A stretch of DNA of 64,000 nucleotides, from positions 16,136,957-16,200,956 of the forward strand of contig NC_135564.1 of the NCBI RefSeq assembly GCF_964340395.1, read 5' to 3'. The stretch's first letter is position 1, and each line of letters begins with the position of its first letter. The DNA is from Glandiceps talaboti (lineage: Eukaryota > Hemichordata > Enteropneusta > Spengelidae). Made by a program: the position numbers and the translations under genes. Shown one piece after another: positions 50,974-61,223 of the stretch. The notes beneath the pieces were generated by a model that was given only the letters and a program-made list of their open reading frames with translations, did no database searches and was not told where the DNA came from.

Positions 50974-52634
50974 GTAAGTTCCAAATTAATCACAGTTTGC
51001 ACCTCAGCTGTCAAAAGTTGTTCTTTTTTCTGTGAATTATTCATAAAAACTCATAATGTCATTTATCAAATTATTCAGGATTTTTGAAAATGTGATCAAC
51101 ATTCTTTTGGATCTGGCCGATACATCATCAGTCTGACTCGGTGATAGGGTTCATATGACATTACAATCAGCATATAATTCACATTTTATAGGGAGATAAA
51201 TTGAGACGTCGACAAGAGGAATTGAAGGGGCTGCCCTTGAAAGTACTTTGATGTCAAGCAAGAACGTTAATTACAAGGAAACACATGCTCTCGTGACATT
51301 TTATTAATAGCTCAGAAATTGTGCTGAAAGCCAGTAGACATGTCCCTGCTATTATTGATAACAATGTGTAAATGCCTTGGGTTCTGTTCTGAAAGAGGTC
51401 TAAAACAGACATCACTCAACGCTCAAGCAATCTTTTTTTTCCATTTGCAGCTTTATAAGTTACTTGGTTGTTCTTTCAAATTGTCGGATAGAATGTAGAG
51501 TAGTACACTGCCTGTACAATAATTATATACATATTAGTGTCTATGGTGAGAATTTAGGATTAAGATTAGGGTCAACATGTATTTCAAATTGGGGATATGT
51601 GCAATTCCTTATGGAGAATTTACACAATATTTTAAGAGAAAAAAAGAAACCAGTTTCTTCCATTAAGGTAAACGATCAGCAGGCAGTCTTTGAAAATATA
51701 TAACATACCAACCAACCAGATACGCTTGAACTCGAAACCAAATAAAACTGGAATATGCATTATATGTGTGATTCCTTCCATGGATTAGCTAATACTACGA
51801 TATGTATGATGTCATGCTCACTATGTCTTTATCCGTTAAACAAATACTTTGCCATCAACAGCGTGAAATCACGGGAAAACGCATCTCATATTAGATTACC
51901 ATTCGCTCTATTATGGGAATTCAAATGTTGTTGTTTCTTTCAAGGAAGTCAATGTCTTGTGAGCAAGTTATATGTGGCTAAGGAAGTCATCAAACAACAT
52001 TTTTTTTGATACCTCACACGTACTACATCCTGTTTTCAAGTACTAGTTAAGTCTGGACACGTCAGCATTTCTCATCAGGTGTATAACAAGTTATACATAG
52101 GGGAGTCTTTACAAAACACGCCAATTCCAATCCAATACTCATTAATGGCAAGTTTGTTGAGAAGAACTGTTTCCGTTAATCAAAAATCGACTTTAACGTA
52201 TGTGCTATACTAAGAAGAGTCGAGAGGGACGACAGAAAGGAGTTCCGCCCGCCTGTTTGTCCGTGCGTGCATGCGTTCTGGACGTGTTTCTGCCAATTTC
52301 TTCCAAACATTGAACAAAGGTAACACGCTATAGTGGGCACTATCACCTTTGAGTAAATGGGCGGTTGTCTTCCTCATTCAAACCTACTGTTCGTACATTC
52401 TGCTCGAGAACTCTAATACAGAGAGACATACATTCAATTATAGGTGTATGATCCCATGAGAATCATTAGATTCCAATCTTGTCTTTTTGTGTCAAATCTC
52501 AAAATCTACTTTTTTTTCCTTGCTTGAATGTGGATTTGCAAAATCCTGCCGAAAGTCTACACTGTATAAACTAGATTAAAGTTTCGAAAGCCATTATATT
52601 ATTCGATTGAACGTTCTGTCAGTATTATGATATT

Positions 52635-52652
52635 TGACCTTGACCTTGACCT
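52635..52652 (-). promoter_or_regulatory. Three tandem AGGTCA nuclear-receptor half-sites
   Basis: TGACCT is repeated three times without spacing, giving (AGGTCA)3 on the minus strand, preceded there by TCA (TCAAGGTCA extended half-site). This is the DR0 arrangement recognised by some orphan nuclear receptors. Chance occurrence is possible. Confidence 0.3.
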
Positions 52653-53578
52653 TCAAGGCATCAAAAAAAATCACGAAATAACAGTCATACGACTTCAGTT
52701 CAAGTGTCGACAAATTAATTGTCAGGTATAATTGTTTAATTGTAGAAATTAAATAATGAAGCACTCTATTCATGGAAAACACAATTCATTTGATTATCTT
52801 TCTTTTAATCCATTTTCCCGATGTTCAACTCTTAATACGCGGTATAAAAGAGGTGATTGTTGCCAGCGGAAAAAACTAAACTGATGGCAGAACATTGTTG
52901 ACGTTAATTTGACAGGAGCTTCAAAGCATCGCCTCAACTCAAAGGCCGTAATCCTATACTTCTATCGATTAGACACACCATGAAATAGTTGCAGCTGTTA
53001 AAATATCACAATTTCTAAGTGATTCCGAAACTGCGCCTTTCACAAAGATTGAGTACATAAGTATTGACTCGATACTCGAGTATTTGCTCACAATATCTAG
53101 TGATTGTCACATAATAAATATACAGTCACATAAAGTCACAACGCAAGATAGACTGAAGTGAACTATTTCTTCTTTGCGGTAAAGTTAATAACCTTTTTAT
53201 TGACCGGTCTACAGTTTGTGTATGGGCTGCAACTTGAGACAAACATTACTACTTGCGGGATGAACGTGCTTCGAATATTGTCATTACTGAACGTAGTGAC
53301 AACAATCTAAACTCGCGAATATTATAAGTTTACGATATATTTTAATACACCTTAATGAAATGATCCTAACATACACTTTGTACTTTTCAATGATCTGAAA
53401 GTGGTCGCGATCCTTGTGGTTTTATTTTCATAAAAGTTTAGTGAATGACATAACGATGTCTGCTTTAACCATTATTTAATAGTGTATTCGAAACAAACGC
53501 CAGGGAATAGAATATTGCCTACTGTTCTGCAGCAGGTACATTTCACACAATTCAAAGATTACAGGTCTTTAGTAGTGT

Positions 53579-53946
53579 TACTACCAAAACAGAGTGACTA
53601 TAGAGTTCCAATTAGGCAGCAAGATGTTTTTTACGTCTCGCACAGTGTTTCTGTTATGAATTATATAAAACAAAATACCGACACTGATAACGTGCAAGTA
53701 TACAAAATGATACACTTTATCTCACTGTGAACACAAATCAACATCACTGTCTGTTGAAACAAGCAAAATAAATTCAAACACAAAACTTTATTTCGTTCAC
53801 AGTGAGAAAAAGGTAACTTTTCACATGTATTCGCGCTATCAGTACCTGTATTTGTTTATATCTTCATGGGAAAAAAGGGTTGTGTGCGATGCATATAACA
53901 TCGTGCCGCCTTATTGAAACTCTATAGTCCTTCAGGTTTGGAAGTA
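53579..53946. mobile_element. Foldback (long-TIR) MITE family, copy 2
   Basis: Ends are TACTACCAAAACAGAGTGAC and, inverted, TTTGGAAGTA. Inner palindrome TATCTCACTGTGAACACAAA ... GTTCACAGTGAGAAA. It lies in intron 6, ending 163 bases before exon 7. It shares GACACTGATAA-G-GCAA and GCGCTATCAGTACCTGTAT with the other copies. Confidence 0.85.
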
Positions 53947-54109
53947 ACTCCATACATTATTGATGTCAACTCTGCGCAAACAGTTTTGTTCTGCATGAAT
54001 CGATGGCTGCACAATGTCAACCGATATCAGGGCAAAACCACCTAAAATCCGTTATCACAGCAAATGTACCATGCACACTTTTATTAAAATTATATGGTCG
54101 TTTTTGCAG

Positions 54110-54212
54110 GAAATACAAGCTACAGCAGGCAGTTGCTAATATGTTATGGAGAATCAGTTACGACGATATTATACTACACGGAAAGATGGGGGCGACGCAG
54201 GCTACCATGAAG
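54110..54212 (+). CDS. Receptor guanylate cyclase exon 7: cytoplasmic juxtamembrane segment
   Basis: Residues 489 (split Arg) to 523. The acceptor is TTTTTGCAG and the donor AAG|GTAACA (phase 0). The peptide begins KYKLQQAVANMLWRISYDDI. It corresponds to the family's 'RK---E-ELN-MLW-I-WEDI' motif, which opens the kinase-homology domain directly after the membrane. The rest reads ILHGKMGATQATMK, a variable linker. An upstream in-frame ATG at 54003 only extends the reading into intron 6. Confidence 0.9.
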
Positions 54213-54426
54213 GTAACACAAACATAATAAATACAACTTTAATTTGGTGAATCTTATTAAAAAGGAAAACCCCGGAAATTTGAACTCTCTTGTAACAAAC
54301 TCTACCAGAACACTATGATATAAAGATCATTAAAGATAGTGTTGGTGGTTAGGTTAACACTGTACATACTTTGTTGTATTAAAACGCTGTAATTCTTCAA
54401 ACCAACATTACATTTTCGTTTCTTAG

Positions 54427-54495
54427 AATTCAGCCGTCTCCCTGAAATCGAACGCCGAGACAGATCAAGTTTTCACCAAGACCTGTATTTACAAG
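54427..54495 (+). CDS. Receptor guanylate cyclase exon 8: kinase-homology domain N-lobe
   Basis: Residues 524-546. The acceptor is TTTCTTAG and the donor TACAAG|GTAAGT (phase 0 on both sides, 69 nt). The peptide starts NSAVSLKSNAETDQVFTK and ends TCIYK. It matches the family stretch in which a variable Ser-rich linker leads to '-QVF-K-A-YKG', the glycine-loop region of the kinase homology domain. The donor and following intron sequence are duplicated 492 bp downstream at 54982-55218. Confidence 0.88.
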
Positions 54496-54737
54496 GTAAG
54501 TGTGTGTTGTGTGTGTCCATGTGTGACTGTCTGTGTCTCTGTGCCTGTGCCTGTGTCTGTCTATGTGTGTCTGTCTGCGTGTATGTGTGTATGTGTATGT
54601 ATGTATGTATGTATGTATGTATGTATGTATGTATGTATGTATGTATGTATGTATGTATGTATGTATATGTGTATGTATGTATGTATGTATGTATGTATGT
54701 ATGTATGTATGTATGTATGTATGTGTATGTATGTATG

Positions 54738-54771
<34 letters not shown>

Positions 54772-54868
54772 TGTATGTATGAATAATCAGGTGGAAGTTT
54801 ACAAGCTTTACAAGCTTTACAAGAAATAAGACATACCATAACCAACGGATGACAAAGTAGTAAAACAG
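54490..54868 (+). repeat. Duplicated segment S, copy 1 (exon 8 donor plus TATG microsatellite)
   Basis: It starts in the last six bases of exon 8 (TACAAG), includes the donor GTAAGTGTGTGTTGTGTGTG, a TG/CTG-rich tract, about 45 TATG units with interruptions (54596-54781), and the tail AATAATCAGGTGGAAGTTTA...TAGTAAAACAG. The same segment recurs at 54982-55218 with a much shorter TATG tract. Confidence 0.92.
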
Positions 54869-54985
54869 GTCTCCCACTAGTATCATAACCATTTGTTAAC
54901 TGCAAATTGATATTTCGAGACTTTGTTGAATGGATATATTGAAGACAGAAAACTAAACGAGTGGGAATAACCTATGCTACATACA
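54868..54985 (+). repeat. Duplicated segment R, copy 1
   Basis: GGTCTCCCACTAGTATCATA ... CCTATGCTACATACA is nearly identical to 55654-55773. The main differences are one base change and a TA insertion in the second copy. Confidence 0.93.
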
Positions 54986-55218
54986 AGGTAAGTGTGTGTT
55001 GTGTGTGTCCATGTGTGACTGTCTGTGTCTGTCTCTGTGTGTCTGTCTGCGTGTATGTGTGTCTGTGTATGTATGTATGTATGTATGTATGTATGTATGT
55101 ATGTATGTATGTATGTATGTATGTATGTATGAATAATCAGGTGGAAGTTTACAAGCTTTACAAGCTTTACAAGAAATAAGACATACCATAACCAACGGAT
55201 GACAAAGTAGTAAAACAG
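54982..55218 (+). repeat. Duplicated segment S, copy 2 (orphan splice donor)
   Basis: It repeats TACAAG|GTAAGT and all following landmarks of copy 1, with about 17 TATG units (55067-55132). The donor is intact, but only the last six exon bases were copied, so it is not a duplicate exon. Confidence 0.92.
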
Positions 55219-55653
55219 ATCATGTAATTATCTCAGAGAGCATAAGGGACACGGAAAACATTTCAAATTACACTATCAAAGGAAGAATTGTCTCTCAGCT
55301 CCTTTGCCATTATGAGATGAAAATCCCATTTCCTTTAACATATTACCTACAAGAGCCATAAACAAACACATATATAGATACCATGTCAATGGCGAATATT
55401 TATTACACGCACTGCAGCTGCAGTATGCATTCTCTTTAATTTACATCAGAATTATATTACAACCACTATTCATAAGACTAATGAAGACAAATGATGTGTA
55501 TATTCCTGACTTAAATGCATTTCCTTTATATGAAAAGTAAAGATTCATGAAGCGAAGTTTCTCGGATGTGTGGCAATAATAAATCACTTTTATTTCAAAT
55601 AAATTGGCCCAGGGTAATACTATTTTGACGCTGGATAAAATTGGGAGAAAACT

Positions 55654-55773
55654 GGTCTCCCACTAGTATCATAACCATTTGTTAACTGCAAATTGATATT
55701 TCGAGACTTTCTTGAATGGATATATATTGAAGACAGAAAACTAAACGAGTGGGAATAACCTATGCTACATACA
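55654..55773 (+). repeat. Duplicated segment R, copy 2
   Basis: It is nearly identical to 54868-54985. After it the sequence reads CCGGAAAAAG rather than continuing into segment S. Confidence 0.93.
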
Positions 55774-56929
55774 CCGGAAAAAGTAATATATTTTTCATTT
55801 TCATATATATGCGTTCGAGAGAAAGCAAAAAAATGTCAATGGGTTTATTGATCTTGATTATAATCGATAGCTGAAAAAGCCAGGGGGATATTAAGTGTAT
55901 GTAACAGTAAATGGCGGCTCATGACTAAGTACAAAGACGGCTGAAAATGATGGCATTGGGTTCCGTGCCTGTTTGAGTTATTTGTGGTACGAACTGCCGT
56001 TCAGTTCATCTATTTCAAATGTGATGCATCAATAAAGAAGTCTGTTGCTCGATTTTATTGATTCTTTAATGTTATTTTGGAAATAATCACATTCAATATA
56101 CTCTAACAATATTGTAGACCATGTAGAAGCGAGTATTGTGTTTTCCACAAAACATTTTCATAATCACGCGAGATTTCGCGGCCGCTTAAGATTTCGTTTT
56201 TATTTGAAAACTTATATGAATGATCGCTGAAACATTTAATTCTGAATCGTCAAACTAAAAAACAACTTTGCTAGTCTAAAATGAACAACATTTTCTTCTG
56301 TTTATGAAGCACACATCTATTGAGTGACGTGAACCACAGACTGCAAAGACGTAATATTATTTGATTATTGACCTTTGCCCTTACCATTTATTATTCGTAG
56401 GTACAGTGTTATCAGAAAACATGACAGTATGATGAAATTAATAACATTCAGTTTGTTACATATATCCCCCGAAGATCATAAAATGGCTAAAAATATTATA
56501 TGAAAACCTTCATAAATTGGCGTTAAAAGCAATCAGTATGTCACATTGATCCAAAAATGTCGGGAGATTAATTTTACATATAATAATTTACAGTGAATCA
56601 TTTGCAGTAAATGCTGAACTTAATCAAAGACCCCAAAGAAAGGTTTGCAGCCCTGTGGCGTATCCTTAGTTATTACGAATGTAATAGTTGATAATAGAGG
56701 AAACTAATGGTGAATGATTGATTATATGTAGTCATTAAAGATCTAATCAAAGTAAACGTCGACTAACACTAGAGAAATTGATTTTAAAGACTTTCTTATG
56801 AATACATATTAGTATTTTTCACTTTCTTACCCATACCTGGCTTTCGTATTATAAAAGTGGTGCAGGCTTTATCTAGGACTAATTTTCGGTTCATGTTAGT
56901 TTACATAATGAACATACTGCCCGTTCAAT

Positions 56930-57050
56930 GTTGGCGCTCACTGGCTCTGTTTGGTGCAACCACTCAGAAACTACTAAAAACTGGACATGCTACACTTTAA
57001 GATAGCAAGATTGAATGAATACAGTTTATTGCCACATTTTGTCTAAAGAC
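56930..57050 (+). repeat. Fragment related to the interior of the 17994-18623 element
   Basis: It shares GGCTCTGTTTGGTGCAACCA-CTCAGAAA, ACATGCTACACTT--GATAGCAAGAT and GTTTATTGCCACATTTTGTCT with 18270-18395. No terminal repeats are clear here. Confidence 0.55.
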
Positions 57051-57483
57051 AAAGAAAACTAAACAGAAAAGAAAAGTATTGTGCCACGATGCATACATCA
57101 ATTGGAAACATCTAAACATTGGTGATCGCCACTGAACTTTGCGACCTTGCGATCTTGAATTATAGAATGTATAGTTTCTTATTGGTTTTAGCGTGGTTAT
57201 AGTTAACAAAGCCAGTAAACGCTAACATGAAATGGGCTGTACATAATATATACTCAAACTTAACAATAATATATTGAGGTTGAGAAAGTTAGATATAAGT
57301 GGTTAAGTATGTAGTACAAACTGCTTGACCGAGACTGACTCATTAATATTTTGGTAACTAAAAATTGTGTAATAATGTTACATTTCTATCACATTCGGAG
57401 AAGTAGTCAGAGCTCTACCAGTTTTAAGACACTATTCAAAATGATAATATGCAGATGGAATGCAATAAGGATATCTCAACTAG

Positions 57484-57712
57484 TGTAACTACCAATAAAA
57501 TAAAGTTACAGACTGTTTCCTTTAACCAACAGTTACCACCAACGACCATAGAGTTACAGACTCCCTTTATGCAATAATAACTACCAAAGACCATAAAATT
57601 ACATACAGACTGTGTTCCTTTAAACAACGGTTACTACCAAAGACCATAAATTTTAAGTTTCATACTGTGTCCTTTTATGCAAAAGTAATTACCAAAGGCC
57701 ACGAAGTTACAA
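57484..57712 (+). repeat. Minisatellite with 45-56 bp unit, about five copies
   Basis: Units begin (T/G)TAACTACCAAAGACCATAAA, continue AGTTACAGACTGTGTCC and CTTTTATGCAA, and start near 57485, 57533, 57578, 57631 and 57687. The unit core resembles the ends of the foldback MITE family (TACTACCAAA..GACTATAGAGTT). Confidence 0.8.
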
Positions 57713-58123
57713 TATGTATCCATGTATAAAAATAAAACTATCTTAATATATTTTTTCTTCTTCATTCTCGGCATTAATATTCTGCTTTCTTATAGTTATT
57801 TACTTGTACTTGTGAATAAACACTTACCGTGCTTACGAATCACATGCATGCCATTATTTTAAAGAAAATGGTGACATCTAAATAAATTAGATGGTTTTTA
57901 CTTAACCATAGCAACAGTAAATCACAGTGATTCACAGCGATATACATTCATATTTGCATATAACAAGGAAAATAACATTTGTCATTCCGTGAAAGGGGAA
58001 ATTGAAAGAAATCCAGGGAACACTTTTTAATAACTTGTTTACTGAGCGGATGTTGCTTTGTCTGTGGATATTGCTTAGTCAATGGCGACTGACAAATTCT
58101 GTTTGCGTTTTTTTCATAACCAG

Positions 58124-58204
58124 GGCAACGTCTACGCTATTAAATTTCTGACACCTGGGAAACGCATTGCGTTAACACCAAGGCTGTTACTTGAATTAAA
58201 ACAG
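58124..58204 (+). CDS. Receptor guanylate cyclase exon 9: kinase-homology domain, 'VAIK' lysine strand
   Basis: Residues 547-573. The acceptor is CATAACCAG and the donor CAG|GTAGGT; the exon is 81 nt, phase 0 on both sides. The peptide reads GNVYAIKFLTPGKRIALTP and then RLLLELKQ. Lys553 in VYAIK is the equivalent of the ATP-contacting lysine of protein kinases, and 'L--E-K-' is the start of the C-helix. This pattern is standard for guanylate cyclase kinase-homology domains, where ATP binding is regulatory rather than catalytic. Confidence 0.92.
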
Positions 58205-58577
58205 GTAGGTTCACACGCGACCTTATCGGTTGCATTGGCACAAGCTGAGTTTTTAATCAAGTTGATTAAACTATTCTTGGATAATGTGAATAGTGCTTCA
58301 TATATTCTATGACATTACCATTGTCTTCTGAAATTGTTGTAACAGTTGATTCCACAAAAGGGATTTCTTCGACACTCTTTATCCGTATAAAAATTAACGT
58401 TATCGGATCGTTTATCGGTTTTATCTTAATATTATTTTTAAATTTGAGTTCAGTCAATTGAAAGGATTTGTGTTCGAAATTCTTTGTAATTACTTGAAAA
58501 GTTTTGTTTTGAATCAACATTAAAAATATCCAAACTTAGCCTGTGGTAAAGTGTTTTCTTGAATTCTGTATTTTCAG

Positions 58578-58685
58578 CTACGTGATTTGAGTCAGGTGAA
58601 CACTACTCGGTTTATTGGAGCTTGTTTCGACCACCAAGACCGAAGCTGTCTGATAACGGAGTATTGTCAGAAGGGCAGTTTACAA
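58578..58685 (+). CDS. Receptor guanylate cyclase exon 10: kinase-homology domain, 'RFIGAC...TEYC..GSL' block
   Basis: Residues 574-609. The acceptor is TTTTCAG and the donor CAA|GTAAGT; the exon is 108 nt, phase 0 on both sides. The peptide begins LRDLSQVNTTRFIGACFD and continues with LITEYCQKGSLQ. The R-FIGAC and (I/V)-TEYC-(R/K)GSL motifs are signature elements of receptor guanylate cyclases, covering the hinge between the N- and C-lobes of the pseudokinase. Confidence 0.94.
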
Positions 58686-59198
58686 GTAAGTTAGGTAGTG
58701 TTGTCAGAAGGGCAGTAAGTTAAGTGTGCCTAAAGAGGTAAACCAGTACCCAGGGCAATCATATGTCAGTTCCCGTAGTTAGTGTGTGCCCTTCTGTGTG
58801 TTTTTGTCACCTGTATAAGCGTGTAATACGGTGTATAGATCGTTGTAGCCACGGGGTTGTATCAATTCCTTGTTATACAGAGTATACGGAATCATCTTGT
58901 TTGATAAAAAATACATCCAAATCGGGGTTTCTGTAGGAACACTTTCGTTGCAGAGTTCAAATGACGGCAAATACCCAATGCCATCAAAGTGAACCTAGTA
59001 ATCACGATAGAAGCAAGTTAACTTGAACCAGAAGATCGTCTGAATCCAAAGCTTACCAACGTTGCTACATTTTATCGTGCGACTCGACAAATAATCTTGC
59101 GACCATCGCTAAATATGCTTTTCGCGAACTACCTTTAGGTGATAGATATTCATGGCTTAACAAAAACTTTACTGACAGAAATAATCATTGAGCAAGAT

Positions 59199-59370
59199 GA
59201 TAAAATGTAGCGATTTTAGTAAGACTTTTGTTGAGCCAGACGATAACATATAGCGCTGTTATAAATAAGATATGTGTCACATCAGATAAGATGTAGCAAT
59301 ATTGGCAAGATTTTCGTCTAGCCAAGCGATAAAATATAGCAGTGTTGGTAAGATTTGTGTCGCGCCAGGC
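59199..59370 (+). repeat. 43-bp minisatellite, four copies
   Basis: Units start exactly at 59199, 59242, 59285 and 59328 with GATAA-AT-TAGC. Each ends with a variant of GTTGAGCCAGAC. It lies in intron 10. Confidence 0.9.
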
Positions 59371-59960
59371 GACGCTTTCTTTCAGGTTTCGTGATTGTCA
59401 TTGTATATAATATGGCAGGCAAGCATATGGCTACACTGCAAGATTCTAAAGTCATCAGTCATTTTAGAGGATTTAGATCTTAATTTTTCAATCTCAAAAG
59501 ACAGTTGCCAAAGTCAAAACATTTATTATTGTACGTCATGCCACGTCGGTTCTGATTCTGGTTTGTGCGGCAAGGCCTAACCTAATTTTAGACTCTGTGA
59601 ATTTTGATTATTCGTTAAAGTTTTTAAATAGTCATCGATCTTGTTTCAGACTTTACCTTGTAACCTATGCATCTAAATTCAATGTTTATGAATCTGCGAC
59701 TTTGTAGTTGCCTGTACACTTTGTCGGGGCATTTCATAGATTATCTATAAAGCGGTACGTTTCATGCTTACGATTTCGTTAGTATTTTTTCACAATTCTA
59801 AGAAATTATTTGCCATCACCAGAGAAATAATTCTAAATTACTATATCAGCATTATGTATTTGCTCACTGATGCTTTTCAAAACATCTTTGGAAAATTGAT
59901 ATGGTAGAAGCGAATAGAAATCGAGTGTAGCCATGTTCTTCACTTCGGTTGTTTCAATTC

Positions 59961-59962
<2 letters not shown>

Positions 59963-60021
<59 letters not shown>

Positions 60022-60023
60022 CA

Positions 60024-60056
<33 letters not shown>

Positions 60057-60058
60057 GT
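59963..60058 (+). repeat. (GTCT)n microsatellite
   Basis: Two GTCT blocks of about 14 and 8 units are separated by ACATCT, then pass into TATG repeats to 60088. Confidence 0.96.
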
Positions 60059-60138
60059 ATGTATGTATGTATTTATGTATGTATGTTTGTTTGGTTTTGT
60101 TTGTTTGTTTGTTGTTTGTTATTGTTGTTAATAATAAT

Positions 60139-60139
60139 T

Positions 60140-60178
<39 letters not shown>
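60139..60178 (+). repeat. (GTT)n microsatellite
   Basis: About 12 GTT units follow a GTTT-rich stretch from 60085. Confidence 0.93.
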
Positions 60179-60424
60179 GTTATGCCATAATAACATTGTG
60201 TTTATATTTATTCTTAAAATATTATTTTATCTTACATATATAATTTTATGTTAAATCATTTCACGAAGACGAACGTCGTAAGCCTTAGGAGTCACGAGGT
60301 ACACAGTATTCCACTCGGGGGAGGATGTGGAGGTGTTATACTTGTAGATATTGATTGTTTATCTTCCTATGGATAATTTGTGTATTATTACTAACTTGAA
60401 TTCTCGCTAAATTGATATTTATAG

Positions 60425-60496
60425 GACATTCTTGAAAACGATGCCATTAAACTTGATTGGATGTTCCGTTTATCATTGATGTTGGACGTTTGCAAG
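60425..60496 (+). CDS. Receptor guanylate cyclase exon 11: kinase-homology domain, 'DILEN...LDWMF' helix
   Basis: Residues 610-633. The acceptor is TTTATAG and the donor AAG|GTAAAT; the exon is 72 nt, phase 0 on both sides. The peptide starts DILENDAIKLDWMFRLSL. This is the highly conserved family sequence following GSLQ, the D- and E-helix region of the kinase fold, ending MLDVCK, which leads into G-EYI in exon 12. Confidence 0.94.
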
Positions 60497-61021
60497 GTAA
60501 ATATTTTCTCCAGTACACTATGCTGTAATGTTTTTGTACACAATGTTTTCAGCTTCTTGTTTTTCTCACAGCTGGCCCCAGGATTATGTGGCCGCTGTTT
60601 TTTTTTTAAAAGTTGTGAATCTCTTCACATTCTTTAATTCCCATAGTGCCGTAGCGATGCAGGTTGGTGAAAATGAATTTCTGGGTCCGTAATCATAGTT
60701 TATGGGTCCTTAAGCATACAGACATGCAGTCTTTTTCTCCTTCAATTTATATGATAGAGCGTTTGTAAGGTATGCCTGTACCATTTTTAATTTCCCAACA
60801 ACCATGTAATATTGAAACCTCACGTGAACTATACATTAACTTCAGTCAGTGCAGCGTGCTAATTCTGATAGGTAGACCATCAGCTACACACTGAGTAATC
60901 ACGTTTAAAGCACTTGAACTGTTAAGTTCTGATACCCTCAATCTAGCAGTCCACCGCCAAATTAATGACATAATCAAAAACTCCATCATCATTCCATGTT
61001 TTTTTTTCTGTTCCGTAACAG

Positions 61022-61223
61022 GGACTGGAATATATCCAAAATAGTTTCCTCCGATGCCATGGCAACCTGAAGTCCTCCAACTGTGTAGTGGACAGTCGGT
61101 TTGTTTTGAAGGTGACTGATTTTGGGCTCTACGAAATACGAGATAAGGGGTTTTCTGTCGTTGAAAATGGTGGACCAGGCATGTACAGTGAATACGAAGA
61201 GGATGAACACGCCGTCTTTATGA
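61022..61223 (+). CDS. Receptor guanylate cyclase exon 12: pseudokinase catalytic-loop and DFG region (gene continues beyond window)
   Basis: Residues 634-700 plus one base. The acceptor is CCGTAACAG. The peptide reads GLEYIQNSF, then [16 protein letters not shown] (645-660), VLKVTDFGL (661-669), and ends with an acidic stretch. The protein-kinase HRD motif is replaced by HGN, so the catalytic Asp is absent, as expected of this pseudokinase domain; Lys650 and Asn653 of the loop remain. The metal-binding motif reads DFG, whereas I recall DYG in vertebrate natriuretic receptors. The donor lies in GTGAGTGAGTGA; 61224 (phase 1) is most likely, with a possible alternative 4 bases later. The next family motif (LWTAPELL) was not found up to 64000, so the gene is cut by the window edge. 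Confidence 0.92.

Noticed and set aside
54960-55179. Second exon 8 from the duplicated donor
   Set aside because: Only six exon bases were duplicated and no acceptor or coding sequence belongs to the copy.
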